64,000 nucleotides of DNA from an uncultured Bacteroidales bacterium (GTDB taxonomy: Bacteria > Bacteroidota > Bacteroidia > Bacteroidales > WCHB1-69): positions 1 through 64,000 of the forward strand of contig CAMKLG010000002.1 of the NCBI GenBank assembly GCA_946413585.1. Reading direction: 5' to 3'. Positions 29,438-38,898 of this stretch are shown here, piece by piece. The notes under the pieces were generated by a model. That model had not been told where the DNA came from. It worked only from the letters and a program-made list of their open reading frames with translations, and ran no database searches. Position numbers and translations under genes: made by a program. The first letter of the stretch is position 1. Each line of letters begins with the position of its first letter.

Positions 29438-29452
29438 AATAATAATTTTGAC

Positions 29453-29500
29453 TGCAAAAATACAGTTTTTTGCAATACTATTGCATGTAAAATGCAAATA
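29453..29500 (-). promoter_or_regulatory. antitoxin promoter (TATTTTTG) with overlapping inverted repeats, likely autoregulatory operator
   Basis: Minus strand ATTTGCATTTTACATGCAATAGTATTGCAAAAAACTGTATTTTTGCAG. Confidence 0.5.
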
Positions 29501-29514
29501 TTTTTTTACATAGT

Positions 29515-31140
29515 TTACTTCTCCATCAGCCACTCCAGCGTGAAATTATAAAACCCCATTTCGTAGGTGTCGCCGCCGTTGGGATCCTCCTCCACGTACA
29601 TGCCGATGGTGCCGTCGGGGAGGATGCAAAGGGAGGAGTAGGCCGCGCTATAGGGCACAATCACGCGCCCGATGGACCAGCTTTTGCCCTCGTCATAGCT
29701 GAGCATCACCGCCACGTTTTCCCGTTTGTCGCCCAAAGGCAGGGAGTGGAGCAGCACGCTGGTGCCGTCTTGGCGGTCGTAGCGGAGGATGTCGCCGTTG
29801 CAGGCTGGGGCGGCAGGGAAGTTCGTCGCGAAGACCGTGTCGTGCCAGGTGACGCCGCCGTCTTCGGAGATGTTGAACCACCGCTCGCCGTTGTGGCGGA
29901 TGCTCATCAGGATGCGGCCGTCGCGGAGTTCCACCACCTTGGCCTCGTCTCCACCCTTGCAGGCACGTTGCGAGCATTGCCAGGTCTCGCCGTTGTCGTC
30001 GGAGTAGAGCACGTAGTCGTTCGCCGACCAAGCCTCGCCCTCACGCACAGCGGCCACGAATAGAATGCGACCAGTGGAAGTGAGCAGCCCGTTGCCGGAA
30101 GCGCAGAAAGCCCCCCACCATTGTCGGCGAACGGAATCTACGCAGTCGGGACCGTAGAGATAGTGGGTGATATCGACGGCGGGCGACCAGGAAAGACCGT
30201 TGTCGGTGCTGCGCCGGCAGTAGATGCGGAGCGGCTCGTCGGGTCGCGACTGCCAGAAGCCGACACCGCCCGGATATACTGCTATCAGCCCGCCCTCGTC
30301 GCGGGTGTGCGCCAAGGCACAGTCGCCGAACCCCTGCCCCTTGCCTCTTCCGACGGCGAGGAACTGCGGCCCCGACCAGAATCGGCCACCGTCAGTGCTG
30401 CGGTTGAGGATGATGTCGATGTCCTCGGGGAGGTCGGCATTGCTGTATTTGCGGCGGTCGCAGGCGGCCACCAAACTGCCGTCCTTGGCGGTGATGAGAG
30501 CGGGGATGCGGAAAAACTGCGAGTCGAAGTCGCCGGGTTGGTAGAGCACCTTCCGGCGCAGCAGAATCTCTCTTTCGGACGTTATGTCAATCGGGTAGAA
30601 CTCTTTGTTGGTTCGTAAATCTTTTAATGTCAAGACTATACGGTTGCCTTCTTGGGCGGTGTCGGTGATGTCGGCGGTGATCCAGAGATAGGTGGTGTCC
30701 GTTGAGAGACGAAAATGCAAGGGAATGTTGACATCTTCGGAGAAAGATGGTTTCAAGTCTTTGACCAGCACAGTTTGTAAGGGCCGGGGCTGTTCCCGTG
30801 GCGGATCATAAGTGGTGTTCTCCTGCAACACACTTTGCGGTCCGAGGCGAGTGGGCGCCGGGGAGTCTCCGGTAGAGAGTACTTCCAAGATGCGGACATC
30901 TCCCGCCTCTGTGCCTTGAAGGTTTATGGTCAAGGAGTTAAGTTCCGCTTCCGGTGTCTCCGCGCCGCGCACCACCTGTATGCGCATCAGCACCTCTCGG
31001 TGGTTCGACCGGCCGGTCATGCGCGTGTCGGGCGTAACGGAGATCTGCAGTCCGCCGCCGGGTTGCGCTATACCGGTCCAGCAGGACAAGATGAGCAGCA
31101 ATGCGAGCATAAAAGGGTATTTCCGATTAGACATTGACAT
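29515..31140 (-). CDS. nanH: exo-alpha-sialidase (neuraminidase)
   Basis: FRIPALITAKDGSLVAACDRRKY; Asp-box motifs STDGGRFWSG, STDNGLSWSP, SDDNGETWQC, SEDGGVTWHD, SYDEGKSWSI; signal peptide. Confidence 0.92.
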   Translation of the reverse strand: MSMSNRKYPFMLALLLILSCWTGIAQPGGGLQISVTPDTRMTGRSNHREVLMRIQVVRGAETPEAELNSLTINLQGTEAGDVRILEVLSTGDSPAPTRLGPQSVLQENTTYDPPREQPRPLQTVLVKDLKPSFSEDVNIPLHFRLSTDTTYLWITADITDTAQEGNRIVLTLKDLRTNKEFYPIDITSEREILLRRKVLYQPGDFDSQFFRIPALITAKDGSLVAACDRRKYSNADLPEDIDIILNRSTDGGRFWSGPQFLAVGRGKGQGFGDCALAHTRDEGGLIAVYPGGVGFWQSRPDEPLRIYCRRSTDNGLSWSPAVDITHYLYGPDCVDSVRRQWWGAFCASGNGLLTSTGRILFVAAVREGEAWSANDYVLYSDDNGETWQCSQRACKGGDEAKVVELRDGRILMSIRHNGERWFNISEDGGVTWHDTVFATNFPAAPACNGDILRYDRQDGTSVLLHSLPLGDKRENVAVMLSYDEGKSWSIGRVIVPYSAAYSSLCILPDGTIGMYVEEDPNGGDTYEMGFYNFTLEWLMEK

Positions 31141-31171
31141 GATATTATGGGATTTGTGATGACGAGGGAAT

Positions 31172-31768
31172 TCATTCGCAGAGTAAATGTTTGCGCAGTT
31201 CCAGTGCACTCTCCTTGGCGAGTTCCAAATCGTGTCCGGCTTTGATGAACACTTTCGGATGCTCGTCGTCGGTGGTGTTCAGCATGATTTCGTACTTCTC
31301 GGGAAATGTGAAATCTTGAATATGGTATAGAGGTCGTTCGTCGCGGTGGAAGGTGATGTCTGTGATATCCACTTTGTTGATTTGAAGATTGTCATAGCTA
31401 ATGAATCCTTTGTCATCGATTCCGCCGTGGTCATAGACCAGAACGGTGCAGTTGGGGGCCATCCCGCGCGTGCCGTCGGTGACGATGATGGCATCCGGTT
31501 CGCCGTACTTCCGCACCATCTCATCAATGCTGTTGGGGACTCCCTGAGGGTCGAAAAAATCCATGTCTATATCCTTTTCTTCGGATTCGCGTTTTTTGCG
31601 GCTCCTCTCCACGACCACGCCCCACAGAATGGTGAAACAAAAGCTGGACATGGTGGCTTCCCTGTAAATTGCGTATGTCATCCTAATTCCGGATGCAAGG
31701 TTGTACATGACGAAAAGCCCAAATGAGACAGCGAAAATGAGCGTGTACCGGAGGATTTTATTCTTCAT
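31172..31768 (-). CDS. hypothetical membrane-anchored protein
   Basis: Starts MKNKILRYTLIFAVSFGLFVMYNLASG; family not recognised. Confidence 0.6.
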   Translation of the reverse strand: MKNKILRYTLIFAVSFGLFVMYNLASGIRMTYAIYREATMSSFCFTILWGVVVERSRKKRESEEKDIDMDFFDPQGVPNSIDEMVRKYGEPDAIIVTDGTRGMAPNCTVLVYDHGGIDDKGFISYDNLQINKVDITDITFHRDERPLYHIQDFTFPEKYEIMLNTTDDEHPKVFIKAGHDLELAKESALELRKHLLCE

Positions 31769-31869
31769 AGGTGATGATTTTATAGGATGCAAATATACAT
31801 TTTTTTCAAAGTGCGGTATTGTCGGGAAAGTTCCTTTGAGGAAAAACCACATGCAAAGAGCTGAAGGAG

Positions 31870-32613
31870 GTGCGGCGGAAGATTGCCGACGCCAACGACA
31901 TCCCGCTGCAGGAGCGCGAGTGCACCCACACGGGCGACTGTGCGGGCACGTGCCCCTACTGCGAGTCGGAGGTGCGCTACCTCGAACGCGAGCTGTCGAA
32001 GCGCCGCGCCCTCGGCAAGGCCGTCGCGGTGGCGGGAATCGCGGTGGTGGCGGTGATGCCCGCGATGGCGCAGACACCGGAGAATACTACAGTGCCAGAT
32101 ACTATCGCGTTGTCAGATGTGAATTTGATCATGTCAAATGACAATCCTCCTATGATGGGTGAGACGATCAGAGTACGTCCTTGGAAGGCTCCTCATCGGC
32201 AAGAGTGGCGTTTTCCGCGAGAATATGGCTCTGTGAAATCATACGTAAAAAAGGAAATTAATAAGAACCCTGCTTTGCGACAGTGGATTGATGACAAACT
32301 TCAAACAGAAAGTCCTAAACAGAGTAAATCCGATAGAGATTCTAAGAAAGCGATTCCTAAAAGCGAACGTTGGTATTATGATAGGATCATCCCAAAGAAA
32401 GAACAAATAACCTTGTTTTTGGATGATGATGGACGAGTGACGGCTGCTCATGTTTTTGAGTTTTTGAAGAATCCAACAGATGACGACCTTATTATGATGG
32501 ACGAGTTGTCTCATATTTTCATAGGAATGCCTAGATGGGAGCATAATGACAAGGATTACCCTTCACCATATCAAATAGAGATAATTTCGTTGCCACATTC
32601 TATATTACGTTGA
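31870..32613 (+). CDS. 4-Cys N-terminal domain protein with TonB-C-like C-terminus, copy 1 (start codon unclear)
   Basis: RRKIADANDIPLQERECTHTGDCAGTCPYCESEVRYLERELSKRRALGKAVAVAGIAVVAV...C-terminal LFLDDDGRVTAAHVFEF...IGMPRWEHNDKD. In-frame TTCKELKEV lies upstream, after a TGA and without an ATG. Confidence 0.6.
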   Translation: MRRKIADANDIPLQERECTHTGDCAGTCPYCESEVRYLERELSKRRALGKAVAVAGIAVVAVMPAMAQTPENTTVPDTIALSDVNLIMSNDNPPMMGETIRVRPWKAPHRQEWRFPREYGSVKSYVKKEINKNPALRQWIDDKLQTESPKQSKSDRDSKKAIPKSERWYYDRIIPKKEQITLFLDDDGRVTAAHVFEFLKNPTDDDLIMMDELSHIFIGMPRWEHNDKDYPSPYQIEIISLPHSILR

Positions 32614-32719
32614 ATCACCTGTTTTGTTGATAACCCTGTTGATAAAAATATACAAAAGGATATTTTTATCAATATTCGTTTGTGTATTTTTGCAGCATCT
32701 GTTTAAACAAAGTAAAACG

Positions 32720-32911
32720 ATGAAAATAACCGAATTGAAAAGGAAATTGCGTGCAGCAGGATGTTACTTCGAATCTGACGGTAAGAACCATGAATGGTGG
32801 TGGAGTCCGATCACGGAACAGCGTTTTCAAGTGCCGCGCCACATGACGGCTGATGTAGGGAAGGAATTGTTGCGATATTTGAAAGACCAGTCGGGAGTTA
32901 AATTTAGATAG
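32720..32911 (+). CDS. hicA: HicA-family toxin
   Basis: MKITELKRKLRAAGCYFESDGKNHEWWWSPITEQRFQVPRHMTADVGKELLRYLKDQSGV. Confidence 0.88.
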   Translation: MKITELKRKLRAAGCYFESDGKNHEWWWSPITEQRFQVPRHMTADVGKELLRYLKDQSGVKFR

Positions 32912-32927
32912 CCAAAATAATTGATAT

Positions 32928-33317
32928 ATGGAAAAGATAATGGTAATCATAGAGAGAAACGACGACGGCACGTTTACTGCTGTGCCGCAGCATAACCAAA
33001 AGGTGGGGTTCATTGGAATGGGAAAGACGGTGGAAGAAACCATGTCGGATTTGCGGAACTCTTACAGCGAGGCCAAGGAGATGCTCCCCACATTGCCGGA
33101 GATGTCGTTCGAGTACAAGTTCGACACGGCCAGCTTTCTGCAATATATCAACGGTCGGCTGAACCTTGCGGATTTGCAGACCATCACGGGCATCAACCGT
33201 CACCAGCTCAGCCATTACGCCACGGGAAAAAGTCGCCCAACGGCCAAAACCGTTCAGCGCATCCAAGATGGCATCAGCAGATTTGCGGATACGTTGAAGC
33301 AGGTGCGGTTAGTGTGA
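32928..33317 (+). CDS. hicB: HicB-family antitoxin with HTH domain
   Basis: MEKIMVIIERNDDGTFTAVPQHNQKVGFIGMGKTVEETMSDL...LADLQTITGINRHQLSHYATGKSRPTAKTVQRIQDGI. Confidence 0.85.
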   Translation: MEKIMVIIERNDDGTFTAVPQHNQKVGFIGMGKTVEETMSDLRNSYSEAKEMLPTLPEMSFEYKFDTASFLQYINGRLNLADLQTITGINRHQLSHYATGKSRPTAKTVQRIQDGISRFADTLKQVRLV

Positions 33318-33353
33318 TTTTTGTATTTTCGCCCACTCAAATAATCCCGAACA

Positions 33354-34196
33354 ATGTCCCGAGGCAAAACCACATGCAAAGTCCTGAAAGAGGTGCGGCG
33401 GAAGATCGCCGACGCCAATGGTATCCCGTTGCAGGAGCGCGAGTGCACGCACACGGGCGACTGCGCGGGCACGTGTCCCTATTGCGAGTCGGAGGTGCGC
33501 TATCTCGAACGCGAACTTTCCAAACGCAAGAGCCTCGGCAAGGCAGTGGCGGTGGCGGGAATTGCGGTGGCGGCGGTGTCGATGGCGGGACAGGCTACCG
33601 CACAGCCAGTAAGCGCGCCTGCGGATAGTCAAATCCGGCAATGCGATACGATTCCGCCAATGATGGGGATTATACCTGTGGTGGTGGATACGACGAAAAC
33701 CGACAGCGATCTTGAGGCTCAGATAGATACAGTGAGTATCGAATTCACTCCACCAGAATTTTTATGGCAAGGGACTTCGTCGGCGATGATTAAAATCACC
33801 CGAAACCTTTGGCGTTTCCCTTCCGAGTATGGCACGCTGAGATCCTATTTACATAAAGAGCTGAAAAAGAACCCGGAATTGCGGGCTTGGTTCAAAGAAA
33901 AGGCAAAGCAGGAGCGATTGAAAAAGAATGACATCGAGGCAAGGATCATTGCCAAAGAAAATAAGAAGAATAGTCGTTTTAAATCCAAAGAAAACTCCTT
34001 TTTGTTGCAAATCAACCAAGAAGGGGAAGTCGTGGGTGTATGGTTGCGATATGACCGGGATAATGATGAAGATTGGCGGATGAGCGAAGCCTTTTACCGC
34101 ATCATCGACAATATGCCCCGCTGGACACTCAACCCCAGAAAATCCAAACCTACAGAAATAGTGGGACAAGAGTATTCCCGACGGATGTTGCGATAG
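33354..34196 (+). CDS. 4-Cys N-terminal domain protein with TonB-C-like C-terminus, copy 2 (intact)
   Basis: MSRGKTTCKVLKEVRRKIADANGIPLQERECTHTGDCAGTCPYCESEVRYLERELSKRKSLGKAVAVAGIAVAAV...FLLQINQEGEVVGVWLRYD...MSEAFYRIIDNMPRWTLNPRKSKPTEIV. Confidence 0.75.
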   Translation: MSRGKTTCKVLKEVRRKIADANGIPLQERECTHTGDCAGTCPYCESEVRYLERELSKRKSLGKAVAVAGIAVAAVSMAGQATAQPVSAPADSQIRQCDTIPPMMGIIPVVVDTTKTDSDLEAQIDTVSIEFTPPEFLWQGTSSAMIKITRNLWRFPSEYGTLRSYLHKELKKNPELRAWFKEKAKQERLKKNDIEARIIAKENKKNSRFKSKENSFLLQINQEGEVVGVWLRYDRDNDEDWRMSEAFYRIIDNMPRWTLNPRKSKPTEIVGQEYSRRMLR

Positions 34197-34221
34197 GGGG
34201 CATTTCCCCTGGTGTCGTCCT

Positions 34222-34300
34222 TCATCGCTTTTCATCGCTTTTCATCGCTTTTCATCGCTTTTCATCGCCCCTTCATCGTCCTTTCATCGCTTTTCATCGC
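34222..34300. repeat. tandem decamer TTTTCATCGC array
   Basis: cttcatcgcttttcatcgcttttcatcgcttttcatcgcttttcatcgccccttcatcgtcctttcatcgcttttcatcgc. Confidence 0.9.
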
Positions 34301-34714
34301 TTTCTTATCCTCCAATTCTCTTATCCTCTTATCCTCAAAGTCGATCTCAAACACCCTCTGTTCCACCCCGTTCGTGACGCACAGCAGCGGTGCCTTCAGG
34401 ATGCTGTTGTAGCGGCCGGCCTGCTCCACGACCTTTTGCGTGAGCTTTATGTGCGGGGCCTTGCACTCGACCACCATATACGGGTTCAGATCGTCGTCGA
34501 AGACCACAAGGTCGTAACGCTGGGTCATCCCGTTGACGGTCACAGCGTGCTCCACCGAGAGGTGCGAGAGTGGCAATCCCTTGACGTTTAGCAGGTAGAG
34601 GATGAAGACCTGCCGCACGCGCTCTTCGGGGGTCATCACGACCCACTTCTGCCGCACGGGGTCGAAAACCTCCTGCTGCGAACCGTTTTCCCGTATTTTC
34701 AATGTAAATGCCAT
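34262..34714 (-). CDS. type I restriction enzyme R N-terminal-like (HSDR_N) stand-alone protein
   Basis: VFDPVRQKWVVMTPEERVRQVFILYLL...YDLVVFDDDLNPYMVVECKAPHIKLTQKVVEQAGRYNSILKAPLLCVTNGVEQRVFEIDFE; tail EDKKAMKSDERTMKGR is encoded by tandem repeats. Confidence 0.85.
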   Translation of the reverse strand: MAFTLKIRENGSQQEVFDPVRQKWVVMTPEERVRQVFILYLLNVKGLPLSHLSVEHAVTVNGMTQRYDLVVFDDDLNPYMVVECKAPHIKLTQKVVEQAGRYNSILKAPLLCVTNGVEQRVFEIDFEDKRIRELEDKKAMKSDERTMKGR

Positions 34715-34790
34715 TTCTTGTTATAATTTACCTTCTACTTCTTCCTCCCTCTATCCTCTTTATTCATCATTCTTAATTCATAATTCTGAA

Positions 34791-35945
34791 TTATCCCAAC
34801 TTCGCCTTGTACGAAGCATAGTCCCCGGGTTGCGCCAACATTTCGAAATTGCCGTCTGTGTGGATGACCCCGATGGCGGGGTGCGCCACCCCGTTGAAAA
34901 AGGTGGTCTTCACCATCGTGTAGTGGATCATGTCGTCGAAGACAATGCGGTCGCCGATTTCCAACGGTTCGGGGAAGGCGAAGTCGCCCATGCCGATGAA
35001 GTCGCCGGCTAGACAGGAGCAGCCGCCCAGACGATAGACGTGCTTGCTGTTCTCGTCGGGTTCGGTGGCACCTAGCACCGTCGGCTTGTAGGGCATTTCC
35101 AGACAGTCGGGCATGTGGCAGGCGAAAGAGACGTTGAGCATCGCGATTTTGATGCCCTTGTTCTCCACGATATCCTCCACGGTGGAGGTGAGCACGCCGG
35201 TCTGCCAACCCACGGCCTCGCCTGGCTCGAGGATGACCTCCTCCAAGTTCGGGTAGCGGCTGCGGAAGTCCTGCAGCAGCCCGATGAGGTGCGGGATGTC
35301 GTAGTCGGCGCGGGTGATGTGGTGCCCGCCACCCATATTGAACCATTTACACTGCTTGATGAGGTCGGAGAACTTCTCCTCCGTGGCCTTCAGACAGCGT
35401 TCGAGGGCGTAGCTGTCGTTCTCGCAGAGCACGTGAAAGTGCAGTCCCTCGATGCCTTCGGGCAGCGTGTCGGGCATATCGTCGCGCAGGATGCCCAGGC
35501 GCGAGCCCGGTACAGCGGGGTTGTAGAGGTCGGTCTCGATTTCCGAATATTCGGGGTTGATGCGCAGACCGAGCGAGACCTTTTTGGGAAAGGCAGCGGC
35601 CTGCTCGCGGAACCGCTCGTACTGTCCCAACGAGTTGAACGTCAGGTGACTGCTGTACATCAGCAGCTGCTCGAAATCGTTGTCGGTATAGACGGGCGCG
35701 TAGGTATGCGCCTCGCAGCCCATCTCCTCGGCGATGAGCCGCGCCTCGTTCACGGAGCTGGCGGTGGCGCCGCTCAGCCACTCGTTGATGAGCGGGAACG
35801 ACGGCCAGAAGGCGTAGCCCTTGAGCGCGCAGATGATCTTCACGCCGGCCTCTTTCTGCACGAGGTCCAGCAGCTGCAGGTTTGCCAACAGAGCCTCTTC
35901 GGAGAGGATGTAGCAGGGGGAGGGGAGAGAGAGATACTGGTTCAT
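34791..35945 (-). CDS. nspC: carboxynorspermidine decarboxylase
   Basis: PCYILSEEALLANLQLLDLVQKEAGVKIICALKGYAFW...HFHVLCEND...KWFNMGGGHHITRADYD...ILEPGEAVGWQTG...CSCLAGDFIGMG. Confidence 0.93.
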   Translation of the reverse strand: MNQYLSLPSPCYILSEEALLANLQLLDLVQKEAGVKIICALKGYAFWPSFPLINEWLSGATASSVNEARLIAEEMGCEAHTYAPVYTDNDFEQLLMYSSHLTFNSLGQYERFREQAAAFPKKVSLGLRINPEYSEIETDLYNPAVPGSRLGILRDDMPDTLPEGIEGLHFHVLCENDSYALERCLKATEEKFSDLIKQCKWFNMGGGHHITRADYDIPHLIGLLQDFRSRYPNLEEVILEPGEAVGWQTGVLTSTVEDIVENKGIKIAMLNVSFACHMPDCLEMPYKPTVLGATEPDENSKHVYRLGGCSCLAGDFIGMGDFAFPEPLEIGDRIVFDDMIHYTMVKTTFFNGVAHPAIGVIHTDGNFEMLAQPGDYASYKAKLG

Positions 35946-35964
35946 AGTTTCAAGTTTCAGGTTT

Positions 35965-36050
35965 CTTCCTTGAACGGCCCCGTTAGGGGCAAGAGCTCGG
36001 TAGCCAAGGGTAAGGTGCAAGGAACGGGCGCCACAACCCTGGGGTCGAAC
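35965..36050. repeat. dispersed palindromic intergenic element, copy 2
   Basis: ttccttgaacgGCCCCgttaGGGGCaagagctcggtagccaagggtaaggtgcaagg... Confidence 0.65.
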
Positions 36051-36060
36051 GAATTATCCA

Positions 36061-36273
36061 TTACGAATTATTGTTCACGATTTTTCCGATGATGAAAAGC
36101 AGCATCCAACAGACGAGGGTGCTGCCGCCGATCATGGTCATCACGTTGCCGCCGGGCAATTTGCATAGCAAAAAGACAATGCCTAATCCGAAGACAATCA
36201 ATGCATAAACCAGCAGTTTTTTCATAAACGCCTTGTAACCGGCGGAGTTGATTATATCTTTAATACTGGCCAT
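36061..36273 (-). CDS. small membrane protein
   Basis: MASIKDIINSAGYKAFMKKLLVYALIVFGLGIVFLLCKLPGGNVMTMIGGSTLVCWMLLFIIGKIVNNNS. Confidence 0.65.
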   Translation of the reverse strand: MASIKDIINSAGYKAFMKKLLVYALIVFGLGIVFLLCKLPGGNVMTMIGGSTLVCWMLLFIIGKIVNNNS

Positions 36274-36348
36274 AATGATGTTTATTTTGAAAGCGCAAAA
36301 GTACAAAAAATAATTTTGTATCTTCGCGGCATCATTAAACCGCGGATT

Positions 36349-37947
36349 ATGAAAAAGTTTTTTCTGCTCCTTTTTGCGCTCGCAACGCTTGCCCTGCAGG
36401 GACAAACCCTCACGGAAAGGCTTTTGTGGGCTGACTCCTCGGGGACAGCTGACGAAATAGAACTGTACAATCATATGTTTTCATTTGACCGTGACGGGAA
36501 CTACTGCTTCTGCGTGAGCAAAGACGGCAATCGAACGGTGGTCGCGAGCAAAGCACCGATCGAGGGCCTCTGCTATGACGGAAGTGGTTACAGCAAAGGC
36601 TGCAATAGTCGGTACCTGCGTTTGTGCAATCAGAAAGATGCTGATTTTCTTTATGTTATGAATGAAGGTGCACCATATTTCTACGGCCCGATTGCTGGAA
36701 AGGTGCGAGGGTATCTCTCTGGAAACACCCGTCAGCATTTCGCGAACACGTCGGTCCGCAACGACACCGCCTTTTTCTATCTTGACGGCCGCTTGGTCTA
36801 TTCTTCACCCCTCGAAAGCATCAAAAAGTTTGATCTGGAGAATGAAGATTGGGTGGATTTCAGTGAAAATGGCAACGTGATCTATTATCTGGAGCAGAAT
36901 GGCCGTTTTGTGCTTTACGTCAATGACCAACCTGTCGACACTTCCGACCGTCATTTTAACGCCTTGGCTATCAACGACAAAGGGGATTATGTTTATGCTA
37001 CGTGTTATAAACCCGAGAATCCTGTCGGGAAGTACGACTATATGTTCTTTATCCATACCCAAGACACTGTATTTGATTATGTCAGATCTACTTGGAACTC
37101 AGCCCTGACGGAAAGTGGCGCGTACTATTTCAATGGCGACGATTGCGGACCCGACTATCTTTTGCTGAACGGACGATTGCGCAAGGGCATAGAGAGCTTC
37201 AAAAACATCACACTTGTTGACAGCAGGAATGCATTCTATACCTATGAAATAGACAAACAGCTCTATTTGAATGTGAACGGCAAGGATTATCCTGTTGATT
37301 TTGATGGGATATATAATCCTACGATGGACACCAATGGACATTTTGCCTATTTCGGAATCAAGGATTACTACCTATACAAGGTGGTGGACAATGTTAAAGT
37401 CGAAGAGCCGCTTTCGAAATACGGTGTCCGGGCGATGCCGATCTATATTTCACCCCAAGGCAGTTCATTGCATTATTTCAAGACGGACGATACTGTCTAT
37501 TTGTATAGGGATAACGAGTTGCTATTCAAACCGATACATGTATCGGGGACGATCACAGTACAGCCTTGGGATCATGTGTTGCCGCGTAATTATGCTTCCA
37601 AGCCACTGGAAAACGGTCATTCACTCGTTTGTCTCAACTATGGAGACTATGGCTATTTTGTGCTGGATGGTCAGCTCTCCGAGCCATTGCCGCCCCTTGC
37701 GGATTATCCATCATGGGGCGATTCGGGAAACGGAAATGTCGTGGAGGGCGTGTACAATGAGCACGGCTATTTTGCGGTTCTGAAAGTGGGCAAAGAGGAC
37801 TACCAACTGGTTGTGAACGGTCGGATTTGTAGAGAAATACATGATGTGGACAAGGTCTTTCCCAGAAAAGGATACCTTGACGCTCAGCAAGTGTCATTTT
37901 ATGGAATGAGAAACAATGCTATCTATCAATTTATTGTGACATTATGA
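36349..37947 (+). CDS. hypothetical secreted protein with repeated beta-strand units
   Basis: Signal peptide MKKFFLLLFALATLALQGQ; many internal Y-rich strand motifs. Confidence 0.7.
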   Translation: MKKFFLLLFALATLALQGQTLTERLLWADSSGTADEIELYNHMFSFDRDGNYCFCVSKDGNRTVVASKAPIEGLCYDGSGYSKGCNSRYLRLCNQKDADFLYVMNEGAPYFYGPIAGKVRGYLSGNTRQHFANTSVRNDTAFFYLDGRLVYSSPLESIKKFDLENEDWVDFSENGNVIYYLEQNGRFVLYVNDQPVDTSDRHFNALAINDKGDYVYATCYKPENPVGKYDYMFFIHTQDTVFDYVRSTWNSALTESGAYYFNGDDCGPDYLLLNGRLRKGIESFKNITLVDSRNAFYTYEIDKQLYLNVNGKDYPVDFDGIYNPTMDTNGHFAYFGIKDYYLYKVVDNVKVEEPLSKYGVRAMPIYISPQGSSLHYFKTDDTVYLYRDNELLFKPIHVSGTITVQPWDHVLPRNYASKPLENGHSLVCLNYGDYGYFVLDGQLSEPLPPLADYPSWGDSGNGNVVEGVYNEHGYFAVLKVGKEDYQLVVNGRICREIHDVDKVFPRKGYLDAQQVSFYGMRNNAIYQFIVTL

Positions 37948-38771
37948 AAATCAAGCTGATATTATCTCTGTTGTTGTTCGGTGTTGTTGCTTTCGGACAG
38001 AAAATGCCTTCCGACTATTTCCAAGAGGCTACCCGATATTTTAACGAAGGCGATATGGACAAGGCGTTGGAAGGATATCTCTACATCGTGGAGAATCATC
38101 CTCGCAACGAACTCTATCCGAGAGCGTTGCATAATGTAGGTTATGTCTATTTCTTGCAGAGAAAGTATCAGGAGTCGGTGGATGCCTACACCAAGCTGCT
38201 GAACGGGGGACATAACGAGCTTGAGCCGTTGGGCGGTGACATCATGGCCGATCCTTACACCAATTTTCGGCACAGAGCGGCGACCCAGATCAGCGATTGC
38301 TATTACGAGTTGGGACAATACGACTCCGCGCTGCATTACCTTGCGCTCTCCGACACTGTTTATAAGTACATAAGCACTTGCGGCAATGCCTACGCTGAGT
38401 ACTATATCCGGACCGCTCTGCGCTATGCCGACATCTACCAGAAGCTCGGACAACCCGACAAGGCCATCGGAAAGCTCCTTCCGCAGGTTTTCGACTCTGG
38501 ATTGGCGGATAATTCGAAAATCATCGCCGAATTGGAGAAACTGCTGAAAGGGAAGCCAAAGTTGCTCAAAAAGTTGGAGAAATCCATCGATGGCGTCTAT
38601 CTGAAGACGTTCACCTCGGATTACGGCGACTACGAACGCTATTGCATCCGATGGTTGGGCGTGGAGATCCGGTATCCGAATAAGTCTTGGGAACAAAACA
38701 CCAAAGAAGATGTCATGAGAAAAATGCGCGAAAGCGAATTCTACCAGATGATATTGCAAATGAAGCGATAA
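37944..38771 (+). CDS. tetratricopeptide repeat protein
   Basis: ATRYFNEGDMDKALEGYLYIVENHPRNELYPRALHNVGYVYFLQRKYQESVDAYTKLL; start overlaps the preceding stop. Confidence 0.8.
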   Translation: MKIKLILSLLLFGVVAFGQKMPSDYFQEATRYFNEGDMDKALEGYLYIVENHPRNELYPRALHNVGYVYFLQRKYQESVDAYTKLLNGGHNELEPLGGDIMADPYTNFRHRAATQISDCYYELGQYDSALHYLALSDTVYKYISTCGNAYAEYYIRTALRYADIYQKLGQPDKAIGKLLPQVFDSGLADNSKIIAELEKLLKGKPKLLKKLEKSIDGVYLKTFTSDYGDYERYCIRWLGVEIRYPNKSWEQNTKEDVMRKMRESEFYQMILQMKR

Positions 38772-38898
38772 TTATAGCTTTCACCATTAGAAATTAACAG
38801 TTAATTGTAAAGAAATGAAAATAAAAAATATTTTTCAAAAATAATTTTCGTATTGGGGAAAATATTATTTTTGCCGCTGTATTAAAAATTCAAAAATT

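Noticed and set aside
32624-32719. Longer HicA start at 32624
   Set aside because: Upstream in-frame extension is hydrophobic and non-conserved; ATG 32720 gives the standard HicA N-terminus and follows a TATTTTTG-type promoter.
35115-36092. 325-aa plus-strand ORF
   Set aside because: Antisense to nspC, which is a confident assignment.
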